64,000 nt of DNA from Ardenticatenales bacterium (GCA_020634515.1 JACKBL010000007.1:62001-126000), one strand, 5' to 3'. Counted from the stretch's first letter, positions 34,333-43,703 are shown. Made by a program: numbers and translations. The notes: generated from the letters alone by a model not told the origin.

Positions 34333-37300
34333 CTACTGCCCACACCAGCTAAGCGTCGTCTGCATGACCACGCCGCGGTCGCCGGCGGGGAGCGCCTCGA
34401 AGGGGTAGCCCCAGAACGTTGTCTTGTAGACGCCGCTATCTTTGGCGATGGCCGCGCCGTTGCCGTTGTTGCCGATGAAGGCGAGTTCCGCATTGGCGGC
34501 GGGGTTGAAGATGTCGGAGTAGTCGGTGAAGGGGTAGCCGAGGGTGTAGGGGCCGAGGCCGCCGTAGACGGTTCCCTGGCCGGTGACGCTGGTGTAGTTG
34601 CCGGAGTCATTGGCGCCGGAAGCCAGGCCGAGGTAGTTGCTCATGAAGGCGGTGAGGCCGCGGTCGTAGAGGTAATCCTGGGAGCTGATGAAGAGACAGT
34701 TGCCGGCATCCAGATACGTTCCCAACGCCCCTTCTGTCGCGCCGCCCGGCCCCGCCGCGCCGCCAAACTCGTCACCCGTGAACCAGATAACGACGTCATA
34801 TTGCAGCAGCGTGGCCACGTCCGGCTCATTGTCGGTGTTGGCCGTGTCCCAGACATCGTACAGCAAGCCCAGGCCATCCAACACATCCGTGTACGATGCG
34901 CGCACGTCCGGGTTGTTGTCGTCATCGTCCACCAGGAGAATGGGCGGAATCTCCTGCGTGCGGAAGAAGCCAAACTGGGCGAAGCTGCCCGTGCCGCACG
35001 GATTGTACGCGCGCACCGACCACGCATGGATCGCATACGGGTCCAGCGGCGAGCCAAACGTATAGCTGGTGTCTGGCGTTACGGCATAGCGCACTTCACC
35101 CGTGCCGATATTTTTCACCACCAACAGGTAGATGGCCGACTGGCTGGCCGCGTTCCACGTGAATGTGGGAACCAGCGGCTGGTCCACGCCTACGGGACCG
35201 ATCAACGTGGGTGCGCCGGGGGCGGCGTTGTACACGCTCAGGTTCACGTCGGTCGTGTGCGTGCTCGTGGGCGCCATGCCCGTAATCGTCAGGGTGTAGT
35301 TGCCGGGGGCCGCGCCGCCTGTGTTGCCAATCGTCATCATGCTGGAGCCGGGAGGCGTGACCGGGTTCACGGAGAAATTGCTGGCCGCGCCGCCGGGCAG
35401 GCCGCTGACGCTCAGGCTCACCGGATCGCTAAAGCCAAGCAGGCTGCCCACGCTCACGTTGTAGTAGGCATTGTTGGGCGTGCAGATTGTGCGGCTGGAG
35501 GGGGCGGCGGTGAGGGTGAAGTCGGGGAAGAGAACGCAGTTGTTGCAGATGAGGGCGAAGTCCTGGTCGGTGGTGTCGCCGTTGTAGGGCACCCCGTCGC
35601 CACTGATGTTGATGGCATCGACGACGATGGTGACGCTGCCCTGCGGGTTCTGCACGTACACGTTTTCCAGGTTGTTGATCGTGTCCGCGCTGCCGCCGGT
35701 GGCGGACCAACCGTTGGCGAAGACATTGCCGTGGTAGGTGTTGCCGCCGTTGATGACGGTGAGGTCGAGATTGTTTACCAGGGCGGGGTTGGCGCCGACG
35801 GCTCCGGGGGCATCAGACCAGGCCAGGGTGATTTTCAGCGGCTGGTTGAGGTCGGCGACGCCCACGGAGAGCGTCCACTGTTCACCCGTATTGCCGAAGA
35901 TCATTTCCTGGTCGTAATACTCGGTGGGCAGGGGGTTGTTGACGATGTTGTCGGTGTTGATGCGGCCCCAGCCTTCGTTGATGTTGGGGATGTCGGGCGT
36001 GCCCATGTCCACGGCGCCGTTGACCAGTAGGGCTTTGGCCATCGCCGGGCTGGGATCCGCGCCGTTGTTGAAGGTGCGCCACCATTCGGTGGAGAGGGTG
36101 ATGGCCCCGGAGGCGTGCGGGGCGGCCATGCTGGTGCCGGAGCAGAAGGCGTAGAGGTTGTTGGTTCCGGGGATGGCGGTGGAGCAACTGCCGCCGAGGT
36201 CGTTGCGGGCGGAGGCGATTTCTTCGCCGGGCGCGGCGACGGTGGGAACCCAGCGGCCATCAACGGCGGGGCCGCGGCTGCTGAAACTGGAGATGTTTTC
36301 GATGTTGCCGGCACGGTAGTTGACGCTGCTGGCAATGACGATCAGGTTTTTGCCTTCTTTGGGGGAAGTGAGGCCGCTGAAGCCGGAATTGCCGGCAGAG
36401 AACACTTCGATGAACGGTTCGGCCACGCTGGTGGTGTCGAAGTTGCCATCGCGGACCATGATGTCGTGGGTGCGCTCGCTGGCCTGGTAGCCGTGCTGCG
36501 TGCCTTCGCCGGTGGTCCAGGAGTTGTTACCCCCAATGGCCCCGCCGATGACGGCGTTTTTGCTGTGTTCTTGCCAGCCGCCGGTGGGGGGCCAGGCGGG
36601 AGCGGAGAGGGAGTTGGAAGCGAAGATGCTGTAGCCGGGGGCGACGCCCAGGCCGTAGAGGAAGCCGCTGGCGTCTGTGTATCCGGCCGTGGCGTCTCCG
36701 CCGACGATGCCGGCAACGTGCGTACCATGACCGCCGCCGGAACAGTCAGAGCCGGGCTGCCCCGCCGGGTTGCACGCGCCAGGGTAGCTGTAGCCGCTGA
36801 CGATGTGCGGACCCAGATCGGGATGGTCGTAGTCCACGCCCGTGTCAATGATGCCCCAGATGACGCCGCTGCCATCGTAGCCCACGTCGTTGATCCAGTC
36901 ATAATAACCGGTGAAGGGCACGCCGCCCGTGTAGTTGCCCGCCAAAATCTGGCTGGACATTTCATCTTCCAGGCCGGCTTCCGGGCTGGCGTAGCCGAGC
37001 CACAAGACGGTGTTCATTTGCGCGATGCTTTCCACGGCGTCGGCGTCCAACTGCACGATGGCGTCGAAGAACATCTTGTCGGGCTGCGACGGGTAGTACT
37101 GCACGACGTTGCCGCCCAGTTGGGCGATGGTCGCCAGCGTGGCCCGCGGGTCGCCATCGTTGTAGAACATGATGTCCACGTTATTGATCAGGCCCGTGCG
37201 TCCTTGCAGGTCGCTATTAATCTTGTAGGCGGGATGGAAGGCTCCCTGCCAGCGCACGAATTCGAGGTTGGCGGCGCGGGCGGCGGCGGCGGCATCTCCC

Positions 37301-37779
37301 CAGACCAGGAAGCTGTTGTGGGGGTAGTATTGCAGCACGCGCAGGCCGTTGGCTTCGAGCCGCGCCAGCCAGACGTCATTGGTGGGGCCGGCGAGCTGCA
37401 CGAGGCGGAAGCCAGCACCCGCGTCGCCGGCTTGCAGGTTGGGCGTTACCGTTGGTTCGCCGTCCAGCAAGGGATCGAAGCGGTAGCCGGGAACATGCAC
37501 GTAACCCGCGTCGAGCACTTCCGTGTAGGCCGCGCCGCTGGCCGCCAGGCGGGTGAAGTCGGCGTCGGTGAGTTCCAGCCATTGAAATGCGCCGTAGTCA
37601 AAGGCGCGCACGGGGTTCAGGCCGACCTGGGCGGCGGCCTGGATGTCGGCGGCGGCTACGCGCACGAAGTGGTGGCCCGCGGCGGGCGCGGCCTGGGAAA
37701 CGGTGGCGTTGCGCCCGGCGGAGAACAGAAGCACGAGCGCCAGTAAAGAAAATAATGCAATTAACCTACGTCCTGTCAT
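34333..37779 (-). CDS. Secreted subtilisin-family (S8) protease, larger paralogue
   Basis: An exported subtilase of about 1148 residues with signal peptide MTGRRLIALFSLLALVLLFS and a propeptide region to about 290. The catalytic residues are Asp in GIIDTGVDYDHPDL (about 310), His in GHGTHVAGI (about 350) and Ser in GTSMAAPHASG (about 550). The P-domain-like, Ig-like, Fn3-like and ILLVDDDD domains follow in the same order as in the next gene. The two subtilisins are clear tandem duplicates. AAGGAG seven bases before the ATG fixes the start; the longer frame begins in a proline-rich unconserved stretch. Confidence 0.93.
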   Translation of the reverse strand: MTGRRLIALFSLLALVLLFSAGRNATVSQAAPAAGHHFVRVAAADIQAAAQVGLNPVRAFDYGAFQWLELTDADFTRLAASGAAYTEVLDAGYVHVPGYRFDPLLDGEPTVTPNLQAGDAGAGFRLVQLAGPTNDVWLARLEANGLRVLQYYPHNSFLVWGDAAAAARAANLEFVRWQGAFHPAYKINSDLQGRTGLINNVDIMFYNDGDPRATLATIAQLGGNVVQYYPSQPDKMFFDAIVQLDADAVESIAQMNTVLWLGYASPEAGLEDEMSSQILAGNYTGGVPFTGYYDWINDVGYDGSGVIWGIIDTGVDYDHPDLGPHIVSGYSYPGACNPAGQPGSDCSGGGHGTHVAGIVGGDATAGYTDASGFLYGLGVAPGYSIFASNSLSAPAWPPTGGWQEHSKNAVIGGAIGGNNSWTTGEGTQHGYQASERTHDIMVRDGNFDTTSVAEPFIEVFSAGNSGFSGLTSPKEGKNLIVIASSVNYRAGNIENISSFSSRGPAVDGRWVPTVAAPGEEIASARNDLGGSCSTAIPGTNNLYAFCSGTSMAAPHASGAITLSTEWWRTFNNGADPSPAMAKALLVNGAVDMGTPDIPNINEGWGRINTDNIVNNPLPTEYYDQEMIFGNTGEQWTLSVGVADLNQPLKITLAWSDAPGAVGANPALVNNLDLTVINGGNTYHGNVFANGWSATGGSADTINNLENVYVQNPQGSVTIVVDAINISGDGVPYNGDTTDQDFALICNNCVLFPDFTLTAAPSSRTICTPNNAYYNVSVGSLLGFSDPVSLSVSGLPGGAASNFSVNPVTPPGSSMMTIGNTGGAAPGNYTLTITGMAPTSTHTTDVNLSVYNAAPGAPTLIGPVGVDQPLVPTFTWNAASQSAIYLLVVKNIGTGEVRYAVTPDTSYTFGSPLDPYAIHAWSVRAYNPCGTGSFAQFGFFRTQEIPPILLVDDDDNNPDVRASYTDVLDGLGLLYDVWDTANTDNEPDVATLLQYDVVIWFTGDEFGGAAGPGGATEGALGTYLDAGNCLFISSQDYLYDRGLTAFMSNYLGLASGANDSGNYTSVTGQGTVYGGLGPYTLGYPFTDYSDIFNPAANAELAFIGNNGNGAAIAKDSGVYKTTFWGYPFEALPAGDRGVVMQTTLSWCGQ

Positions 37780-38210
37780 GTTTACTCCTTGTCGGATGGG
37801 GCCATGCGGCGGGGGAAAGGGCGCGCGATGGCTCAGGCGATTTCGGAGGGAACGCGCGGGGCGGTCGGCCTCGGAAATCATGGGTAAAAAAGATGGAGGT
37901 TGGAGGATGCCGGCATCCCTGACAGCAAATGACGCGAGTTTTCGTTCGTCTGCCGGAAATGCCAGGTATCTTTCTCAATTAGAAGAATGGGGAGCGAAGC
38001 CTGCGCCGGGCATGGGGTGGGCCGGCAAACAGGTCGGTCCATGAGCGAATAACGGGCAGGCCGCGATGGAGGCGGGATGAGCACGGCGTCGGTGCGGCGG
38101 TGAAGCGAAGAAGGTATGTTGCACCTTATCCGCAACGTGAATTTTTCGATAACAACAGGGGGGATTATACCTGATTATGGGGAAAGCAAAGCGGGAAAAG
38201 CGACTTTTAA
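37780..38210. other. Upstream region of protease cluster, no gene seen
   Basis: About 430 bases contain one TGCCGGCA (37907) but no supported frame, strong promoter or repeat family. The promoter of the subtilisin gene should lie in the first part, but no clear -10/-35 pair was recognised. Confidence 0.5.
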
Positions 38211-38251
38211 GGAAAAAAGAACGCGACGCGCCGGGGGATGGCGCGTCGCGT
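38211..38251 (-). terminator. Rho-independent terminator of the DUF4349 gene
   Basis: On the minus strand a 12-base perfect stem (ACGCGACGCGCC/GGCGCGTCGCGT) with a 7-base loop is followed by TCTTTTTTCC. It stands 16 bases after the DUF4349 stop codon. Confidence 0.9.
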
Positions 38252-38266
38252 GAAACGGGCGAGGCT

Positions 38267-39181
38267 TTAGTTTTCGGGGGATGGGGGGGCGGGCTGGCGG
38301 CGTTTGCGGATGGCCCGGATGATGGCGCGGATGATGAAAAATGCCGGCACGCCCAAAATCAACAATTGCGGCAGCGCGTAGATGACAAAGCGAATGAGGA
38401 AGTCCGCCAGGTCCTGCAAGAACTCAACCAGGTCCTCCACGGCCTCCTTTGCCACGCCCTGCGGGCGCCAGCCAACAATCTCGATGGGCCGCGACAAAAT
38501 ATCCGGGGTGATTTCCACCTCAATCGTGGAGAAAGCCGCCGACTGGGACAAATACTTCATACGCCCCTTGATCTGCTCAATCTGCGCCTCCAGGCTGCTC
38601 AACTCCTGGTTGACGGCCAGCGCGTCTTCCACATCTTTCGCCTCGTCGAGGAAGCCGCGCACACGGGCCGCCGTGGCCTCCAGATTCGTCAGACGCGCCG
38701 TCAGGTCCACGTACTCTTCCGTCACGTCCTGGCCGCTGGAGGATTCACTGTTCACTTCCAGCGCCAGCGCCTTGATCTGGGCCATGGCCGCGTCAAACTG
38801 GGCCACGGGCACGCGCACGGTGATGTTGCCCCGGTTGGCCTGCCCATACTGGTAGAGGTTGCTGCTGACGACCCACCCTTCCATGCCGCTGGCCAGGCCG
38901 GAGATGCTGCTCATGGTTTCCTCGGTGCTGGCGACGATGATGCTGATACTGCCGGTGCGGATGATCATGGGTTGTGCCGGCAATTCCACATCCGCCGCCA
39001 TATTAGAGGTCTGAGCAATCGTCATCGGCGCGGCCTCGCCTGCGATATCCTCCGCGAAACTGGCCGAATCCTCCGATGCCACCACACGCTGAACTTCCAA
39101 CTGTTCCGCAGTTCCCGCGCAACCCGCTAAAACCAGCGTCGCCAGGGCCAAGTATAAACCAAACCGCCATATCTTCTTCAT
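38267..39181 (-). CDS. DUF4349 lipoprotein
   Basis: A 304-residue lipoprotein with lipobox LVLAGC (Cys about 20). The central DUF4349 domain has MIIRTGSISIIVASTEETMSSI and a coiled coil with SSLEAQIEQIKGRMKYL, followed by a C-terminal membrane helix (LLILGVPAFFIIRAIIRAI) and a basic tail. The family occurs widely in Gram-positive bacteria and Chloroflexota; its function is unknown but a cell-surface sensing or envelope role is likely. AGGAGT precedes the ATG. The terminator at 38211-38251 makes it a single-gene unit. Confidence 0.88.
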   Translation of the reverse strand: MKKIWRFGLYLALATLVLAGCAGTAEQLEVQRVVASEDSASFAEDIAGEAAPMTIAQTSNMAADVELPAQPMIIRTGSISIIVASTEETMSSISGLASGMEGWVVSSNLYQYGQANRGNITVRVPVAQFDAAMAQIKALALEVNSESSSGQDVTEEYVDLTARLTNLEATAARVRGFLDEAKDVEDALAVNQELSSLEAQIEQIKGRMKYLSQSAAFSTIEVEITPDILSRPIEIVGWRPQGVAKEAVEDLVEFLQDLADFLIRFVIYALPQLLILGVPAFFIIRAIIRAIRKRRQPAPPSPEN

Positions 39182-39257
39182 GGGTTCACTCCTACAAAAA
39201 TAGTGGTCGGTGGATAGTGAAAAGTAGATAGAAACCTCGTCCGCCAACGTCTATAAT

Positions 39258-39693
39258 GATCTTCCCGGAAGCTTCATCCGAGATGATGGCCGTGGGTGAC
39301 AGCTTCCGGGAAGATGTTCTCATTTGAAAATGATCTTCCCGGAAGCTTCATCCGAGATGATGGCCGTGGGTAACAGCTTCCGGGAAGATGTTCTCATTTG
39401 AAAATGATCTTCCCGGAAGCTTCATCCGAGATGATGGCCGTGGGTAACAGCTTCCGGGAAGATGTTCTCATTTGAAAATGATCTTCCCGGAAGCTTCATC
39501 CGAGATGATGGCCGTGGGTAACAGCTTCCGGGAAGATGTTCTCATTTGAAAATGATCTTCCCGGAAGCTTCATCCGAGATGATGGCCGTGGGTGACAGCT
39601 TCCGGGAAGATGTTCTCATTTGAAAATGATCTTCCCGGAAGCTTCATCCGAGATGATGGCCGTGGGTAACAGCTTCCGGGAAGATGTTCTCAC
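39258..39693. repeat. Six-copy tandem array of family A hairpins
   Basis: Six copies of a 74-base unit start at 39258, 39332, 39406, 39480, 39554 and 39628. Each unit is a hairpin with arms GATCTTCCCGGAAGCT/AGCTTCCGGGAAGAT and a linker GTTCTCATTTGAAAAT. Copies 1 and 5 differ from the rest by one base in the loop (GGTGAC against GGTAAC). The near identity points to recent tandem amplification. Confidence 0.95.
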
Positions 39694-39813
39694 TTCGCGG
39701 CGCTGAGGCAACGCCGCGATACGAACAATAATTGCGTTACGAAACAGACGAACCGGGAAAAAGAAAGGTTCCCCCCACCACTATCCACCAACCACTATCC
39801 ACTAACTCCTCCC

Positions 39814-40545
39814 TCACCAGCCATACGCCAGGCGCGTAATCAGGCGCTGGGGCAGATTATGCCGGCGCATTCGCTCCTGTGTGGCGTCAATATCATACCC
39901 CACGCGGCGATGCTCCCACGTCATTCGCTCCAGGTCCAGCAACGCATAAGCCGCGCGCGGGTCGGCATCCCGTGGCTGGCCTACGCTGCCCGGATTGATG
40001 ATCAGCCGCTCGCTCTCGTTCAGCGTGAATGGCTGTCCATATAGCGGCGCGCGCGTCGTCACGCGGTCGTCGCGCAGAGCATAGATGATGGGGACGTGCG
40101 TATGCCCGACGAGGCAGTTGCTTGTCTCGAAGTGATTGAAGTTGACGGCAGCCGTGGCTGCGTCCAAAATGTATTCCCAGACGGGCTGGCGCGGACTGGC
40201 GTGCGCCAGCGTGAAGATTGGCTCAATGAAGATCAGCGACGGCAGTTCTTCCAGGTAGGCGCGACTTTCTGGCGTTAACTGATCTTGCGTCCAACCAATG
40301 GCCTGGCGCGCCTCCGGGTTGAAGGTGTTGATGTCCAGCCGGTCCAGGACGGCCCAATCGTGGTTGCCGGACAGCGAAATGTGCGGCAGCGATTGCAGCA
40401 ACGTCACGCATTCGTTCGGATCAGGGCCGTAGCCAACCACATCGCCCAGACACCAAACCTGGTCCCAGGCTCCCTGGGCATCCGTCAGAACAGCCTCCAA
40501 CGCGGTTAGATTTGCATGAATGTCGGAGATGATGAGTAAACGCAT
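39814..40545 (-). CDS. Metallophosphoesterase (YfcE/MJ0936-like)
   Basis: A 243-residue calcineurin-like phosphoesterase with all five metal motifs: ISDIHAN, GDVVGYGPDPNE, SGNHDW, the HASP segment and GHTHVP, then NPGSVGQPRD. Such enzymes hydrolyse phosphodiesters or nucleotides in the cytoplasm; the natural substrate is not known. AAAGGAATCACC precedes the ATG. It is divergent from tsaE with 65 bases between starts. Confidence 0.9.
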   Translation of the reverse strand: MRLLIISDIHANLTALEAVLTDAQGAWDQVWCLGDVVGYGPDPNECVTLLQSLPHISLSGNHDWAVLDRLDINTFNPEARQAIGWTQDQLTPESRAYLEELPSLIFIEPIFTLAHASPRQPVWEYILDAATAAVNFNHFETSNCLVGHTHVPIIYALRDDRVTTRAPLYGQPFTLNESERLIINPGSVGQPRDADPRAAYALLDLERMTWEHRRVGYDIDATQERMRRHNLPQRLITRLAYGW

Positions 40546-40598
40546 GGTGATTCCTTTACGACGATTTGCTATGATACCATGATTGCGACGGAAAAGGG

Positions 40599-40611
40599 TA
40601 TAATGATAGTA
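40599..40611 (+). promoter_or_regulatory. TATAAT box 6 bases before tsaE start
   Basis: GGGTATAATGATAGT is followed directly by ATG. The expected transcription start coincides with the A of the ATG, so tsaE would be leaderless. No ribosome-binding site fits. No good -35 box is visible. Confidence 0.55.
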
Positions 40612-41111
40612 TGGCGATTCTGGACGATAAGACGCTGGATTTTATCAGCAGCAGCGAGGCGCAAACGGAGCGATTGGGCGTGCGCCTGGGCGAACTGTTG
40701 CAACCGATGGACGTGATTTGTCTCTCCGGGGAACTGGGCGCGGGCAAAACCGTGCTGGCGCGGGGCATTGGTCGCGGCTGGGGCGCAGGGCAGCGTGTCA
40801 CCAGCCCCACGTTCACGCTGGTGAACCAATATCCGCGCCTGCGTGATGGCCTGATGCTGTACCATGTGGATTGCTATCGCCTGGAAACGCTGGCGGACGC
40901 GATTACGGTGGGGCTGGAGGATATGTTCGCCAGCCGCGCCGTCCTCATGATTGAATGGCCGGAGCGGATTGAGGCGTTGCTGCCCGCCGACCGCCTCACT
41001 ATAGCGTTGCGGCACATCAATGAGACGCGCCGTGGCGTACGCATTTCCGCCTCGGAAGACCGTTCTCTGGAATTGCTGAAGTTGTTCCGCCAGAGCGCCT
41101 TCGGTGTTTGA
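40611..41111 (+). CDS. tsaE: tRNA threonylcarbamoyladenosine ATPase TsaE
   Basis: A 166-residue P-loop ATPase with Walker A GELGAGKTVLARGIG (about 41-55), the TSPTFTLVN motif and HVDCYRLE, all typical of TsaE. It works with TsaB and TsaD to make t6A37 in ANN-decoding tRNAs. tsaB follows after 62 bases and rimI after that, the usual gene order. tsaD is not in the window. A lone family A half-site (CTTCCCGGAAGCTGG) lies between tsaE and tsaB. Confidence 0.95.
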   Translation: MAILDDKTLDFISSSEAQTERLGVRLGELLQPMDVICLSGELGAGKTVLARGIGRGWGAGQRVTSPTFTLVNQYPRLRDGLMLYHVDCYRLETLADAITVGLEDMFASRAVLMIEWPERIEALLPADRLTIALRHINETRRGVRISASEDRSLELLKLFRQSAFGV

Positions 41112-41173
41112 GACGATGACGGCCTTCCCGGAAGCTGGTTAGTAAGACTGACAACTATCACTTCATTTTTCTC

Positions 41174-41851
41174 ATGCTATTAGCTATTGATACCGCAACT
41201 CGCTGGCTTGGCCTGGCTTTGCATGACGGGCAAACGGTCATGGCGGAGTTGGGCTGGCAATCGATGAACACGCAGACGGTGGCGTTGACGCCGACGATTG
41301 CGATTGTGTTGCAACGTGCCGGCATTTCCCCCTCAGACCTGAAAGGAATAGGCGTGGCAATTGGTCCTGGCTCCTACACCGGCCTGCGCGTTGGACTGGG
41401 CGTGGCCAAGGGGCTGAGCCTTGCCCATCGCCTGCCGCTGTTTGGCGTGTCCACGCTGGACATCCTGGCGGCGGGCATTGGGCAGGAAGAAGGCGACCTG
41501 ATCGCCATTGCCGAGGCGGGGCGCAGCCGCGTTTGCGCCGGGCGCTACCGCTGGCACAAACGGCGCGGCTGGCAGCCAGGAGGCGCGCCGGACATTTACG
41601 CCTGGGAGGATTTGCTGGCTGTGGTGGAAGCGCCGGCATTTTTCGCGGGGGAGATTGACGCGGACGCGGCGCGGCTGATTCGTCAGGCGGGAAAGGGGTT
41701 TCAGGTTATGCCGGCATCCGTCAACGTCCGCCGTGCCGGATACCTGGCTCAAATCGCCTGGAACCGCCTCCGTCGCGGACAGGCGGACGATGCCGCCGCC
41801 CTCTCGCCCCTTTATCTGCGCGATCCTGCCGGCAAACCCATCACGCCATGA
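41174..41851 (+). CDS. tsaB: tRNA threonylcarbamoyladenosine protein TsaB
   Basis: A 225-residue ASKHA-fold protein beginning MLLAIDTATRWLGLALHDG with the GPGSYTGLRVGLGVAKGL motif (about 68-85). It is the scaffold partner of TsaD and TsaE in t6A synthesis. Two TGCCGGCA sites lie inside the gene (41318 and 41710). No clear ribosome-binding site precedes the ATG. Confidence 0.95.
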   Translation: MLLAIDTATRWLGLALHDGQTVMAELGWQSMNTQTVALTPTIAIVLQRAGISPSDLKGIGVAIGPGSYTGLRVGLGVAKGLSLAHRLPLFGVSTLDILAAGIGQEEGDLIAIAEAGRSRVCAGRYRWHKRRGWQPGGAPDIYAWEDLLAVVEAPAFFAGEIDADAARLIRQAGKGFQVMPASVNVRRAGYLAQIAWNRLRRGQADDAAALSPLYLRDPAGKPITP

Positions 41852-41876
41852 CCCTACCCTACGGGAAAACACCACC

Positions 41877-42479
41877 TTGATTAACCACGCTCCCACCCCC
41901 GACCAGGTAGCCATCCATCCCCCCGCGCCCCTCATCCTGCGCCCCATGATGCTGGACGACGTGGACAACGTGATGGACATCGAGAGCCAGGTCTACACCC
42001 AGCCCTGGTCCGCCCGCGGCTACCGGCATGAACTCACGCGCAACGATCTGGCTCACTACCAGGTTCTCCTCTGGGATGATGGCGCGGAGGCCCCGCTGCT
42101 GGTCGGCTACACCGGCTACTGGCTCATCGTGGACGAAGTCCACATCAGCACCATCGTTGTCCGTCCTGATTGGCGCGGGCGCGGGTTGGGCGAACTGCTC
42201 TTCCTCAACGCCCTTTTGCAGGCCAGCGCCCAGGGCGCGACCATCGCCACCCTGGAAGTGCGCCGCACCAACCTGGTGGCGCAACTGCTGTACAAAAAGT
42301 ACGATTTCGTCGTCATGGGCGAGCGTCCTCACTACTACAACGACAACGGCGAGGATGCGCTGGTGATGACGCTGGAGCCGCTGGACGACATCGCCCTGGC
42401 AAACTTGCGCCGCCATTGGACTATCCTCCGGGCGCGGCTGCAAACGGTAAGCCCGTCTGTCGGCGAGCGTGTACAATAA
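41877..42479 (+). CDS. rimI: GNAT N-acetyltransferase, RimI-like
   Basis: About 200 residues of a GNAT domain with LRPMMLDDVDNVMDIESQVY, QPWSARGYRHEL, the acetyl-CoA motif VRPDWRGRGLGELL and LEVRRTNLVAQLLYKKYDF near the end. RimI acetylates the N-terminal Ala of ribosomal protein bS18 and is usually linked to tsaB/tsaE, as here. The start is uncertain: a TTG at 41877 is used because the longer frame would run well into tsaB; a later start is possible. Confidence 0.88.
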   Translation: MINHAPTPDQVAIHPPAPLILRPMMLDDVDNVMDIESQVYTQPWSARGYRHELTRNDLAHYQVLLWDDGAEAPLLVGYTGYWLIVDEVHISTIVVRPDWRGRGLGELLFLNALLQASAQGATIATLEVRRTNLVAQLLYKKYDFVVMGERPHYYNDNGEDALVMTLEPLDDIALANLRRHWTILRARLQTVSPSVGERVQ

Positions 42480-42666
42480 AGCGTACTTACTGCCAGGAAC
42501 GGCACTCCTTTGAGGAATGGTGTTCCGCGCTGGTTTTCGCCTTAAAATTTTACTGGCTGATCATTGATTGTGTGCCGGCATTTGGCGCAAGCCCCCCCAC
42601 TTACTCGCCCCTCGCCACTTGCCCCTCGCCACTCACCAAAAGCCACATTTCCTGGGAACACATTAC

Positions 42667-43686
42667 ATGAACATCTTCATCACCGGCGGCGCGGGCTTTA
42701 TTGGTTGCAACTGCGCCGACTTTTTTTTGCGCCAGGGCCACCACGTCACCCTTTTCGATAACCTCTCCCGCAAGGGGGCGGCGGCCAATCTGCCCTGGCT
42801 GCGACAGCAACATGGCGACCGCTTTGATCTGATTGTGGGCGATGTGCGCGACTACGCGGCGCTGGAAAGCGGCATCGGCGGCGCGGATGTCGTGCTGCAT
42901 CTGGCGGCGCAGGTGGCCGTGACCACCTCCGTGCAAAACCCGCGCGAAGATTTCGAGATCAACGCCCTGGGCACGTTTAACGTGCTGGAGGCGGTGCGCC
43001 ATCACGCGCCGCGGGCGACGGTGCTCTATGCCTCCACGAATAAGGTGTACGGCGGCATGGAGGAGGTGCGCGTGGTGGAGGCGGAAAGCCGCTACGCCTA
43101 CGCTGATTTTCCGCATGGGGTGAGCGAGGATTATCCGCTTGATTTTCACTCACCCTATGGCTGTTCCAAAGGGGCGGGAGACCAGTACATGGTGGATTAT
43201 GCGCGCATCTATGGCTTGCAGACGGTGACGTTTCGCCAATCCTGCATTTATGGGCCACGACAGTTTGGCGTGGAGGACCAGGGTTGGGTGGCGCATTTTG
43301 TCATCGCCAGCGTGATGGGGCGACCGATTACGATTTATGGGGATGGGAAGCAGGTGCGGGATTTGTTGCATGTGGCGGATTTGGTGCGGGCGTATGATGC
43401 CGGCATTTCCCGTAGCCACGAACTCGCCGGAAAAGCCTTCAACCTCGGCGGCGGCCCACAAAACACCCTCTCCGTCTGGGCCGAATTCGGCCCCCTGCTG
43501 GCGGACCTGCTCGGCCACCCCGTCCCCGTGCGGTACGGCGATTGGCGTCCGGGCGACCAAAAAGTGTTCATCGCCGACACCCGCCGCGCCGCCGCCGCCC
43601 TCGGCTGGCAGCCGACCATCTCCCCGCGCCAGGGCATCGCCGATCTGGTGGCCTGGGTGCGGCAAAATCAGGATTTGTTTGCGTAA
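42667..43686 (+). CDS. NAD-dependent epimerase, CDP-paratose 2-epimerase-like
   Basis: A 339-residue extended short-chain dehydrogenase with ITGGAGFIGCN at the N-terminus, the STNKVYGG motif, the YGCSK catalytic segment (SPYGCSKGAGDQY) and FRQSCIYGPRQFGVEDQG. The last two segments are typical of CDP-paratose/tyvelose 2-epimerases, which make rare dideoxyhexoses for surface polysaccharides. It may act on another nucleotide sugar. The conserved Met at the Rossmann strand was taken as start; upstream codons cover TCGCCCCTCGCC simple repeat. Codon use switches at a TGCCGGCA at 43399. Confidence 0.88.
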   Translation: MNIFITGGAGFIGCNCADFFLRQGHHVTLFDNLSRKGAAANLPWLRQQHGDRFDLIVGDVRDYAALESGIGGADVVLHLAAQVAVTTSVQNPREDFEINALGTFNVLEAVRHHAPRATVLYASTNKVYGGMEEVRVVEAESRYAYADFPHGVSEDYPLDFHSPYGCSKGAGDQYMVDYARIYGLQTVTFRQSCIYGPRQFGVEDQGWVAHFVIASVMGRPITIYGDGKQVRDLLHVADLVRAYDAGISRSHELAGKAFNLGGGPQNTLSVWAEFGPLLADLLGHPVPVRYGDWRPGDQKVFIADTRRAAAALGWQPTISPRQGIADLVAWVRQNQDLFA

Positions 43687-43703
43687 TTCGCGGGGAGAGA
43701 GAG

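Noticed and set aside
30551..37746. Long + strand frames (about 819, 573 and 543 codons) opposite the two subtilisin genes
   Set aside because: Same reason: shadow frames of long GC-rich genes, with repetitive His/Arg/Gly/Val-rich translations and no motifs.
39258..39693. CRISPR-like regular array
   Set aside because: The 74-base units are almost identical over their whole length, so there are no unique spacers, and no cas genes are near.
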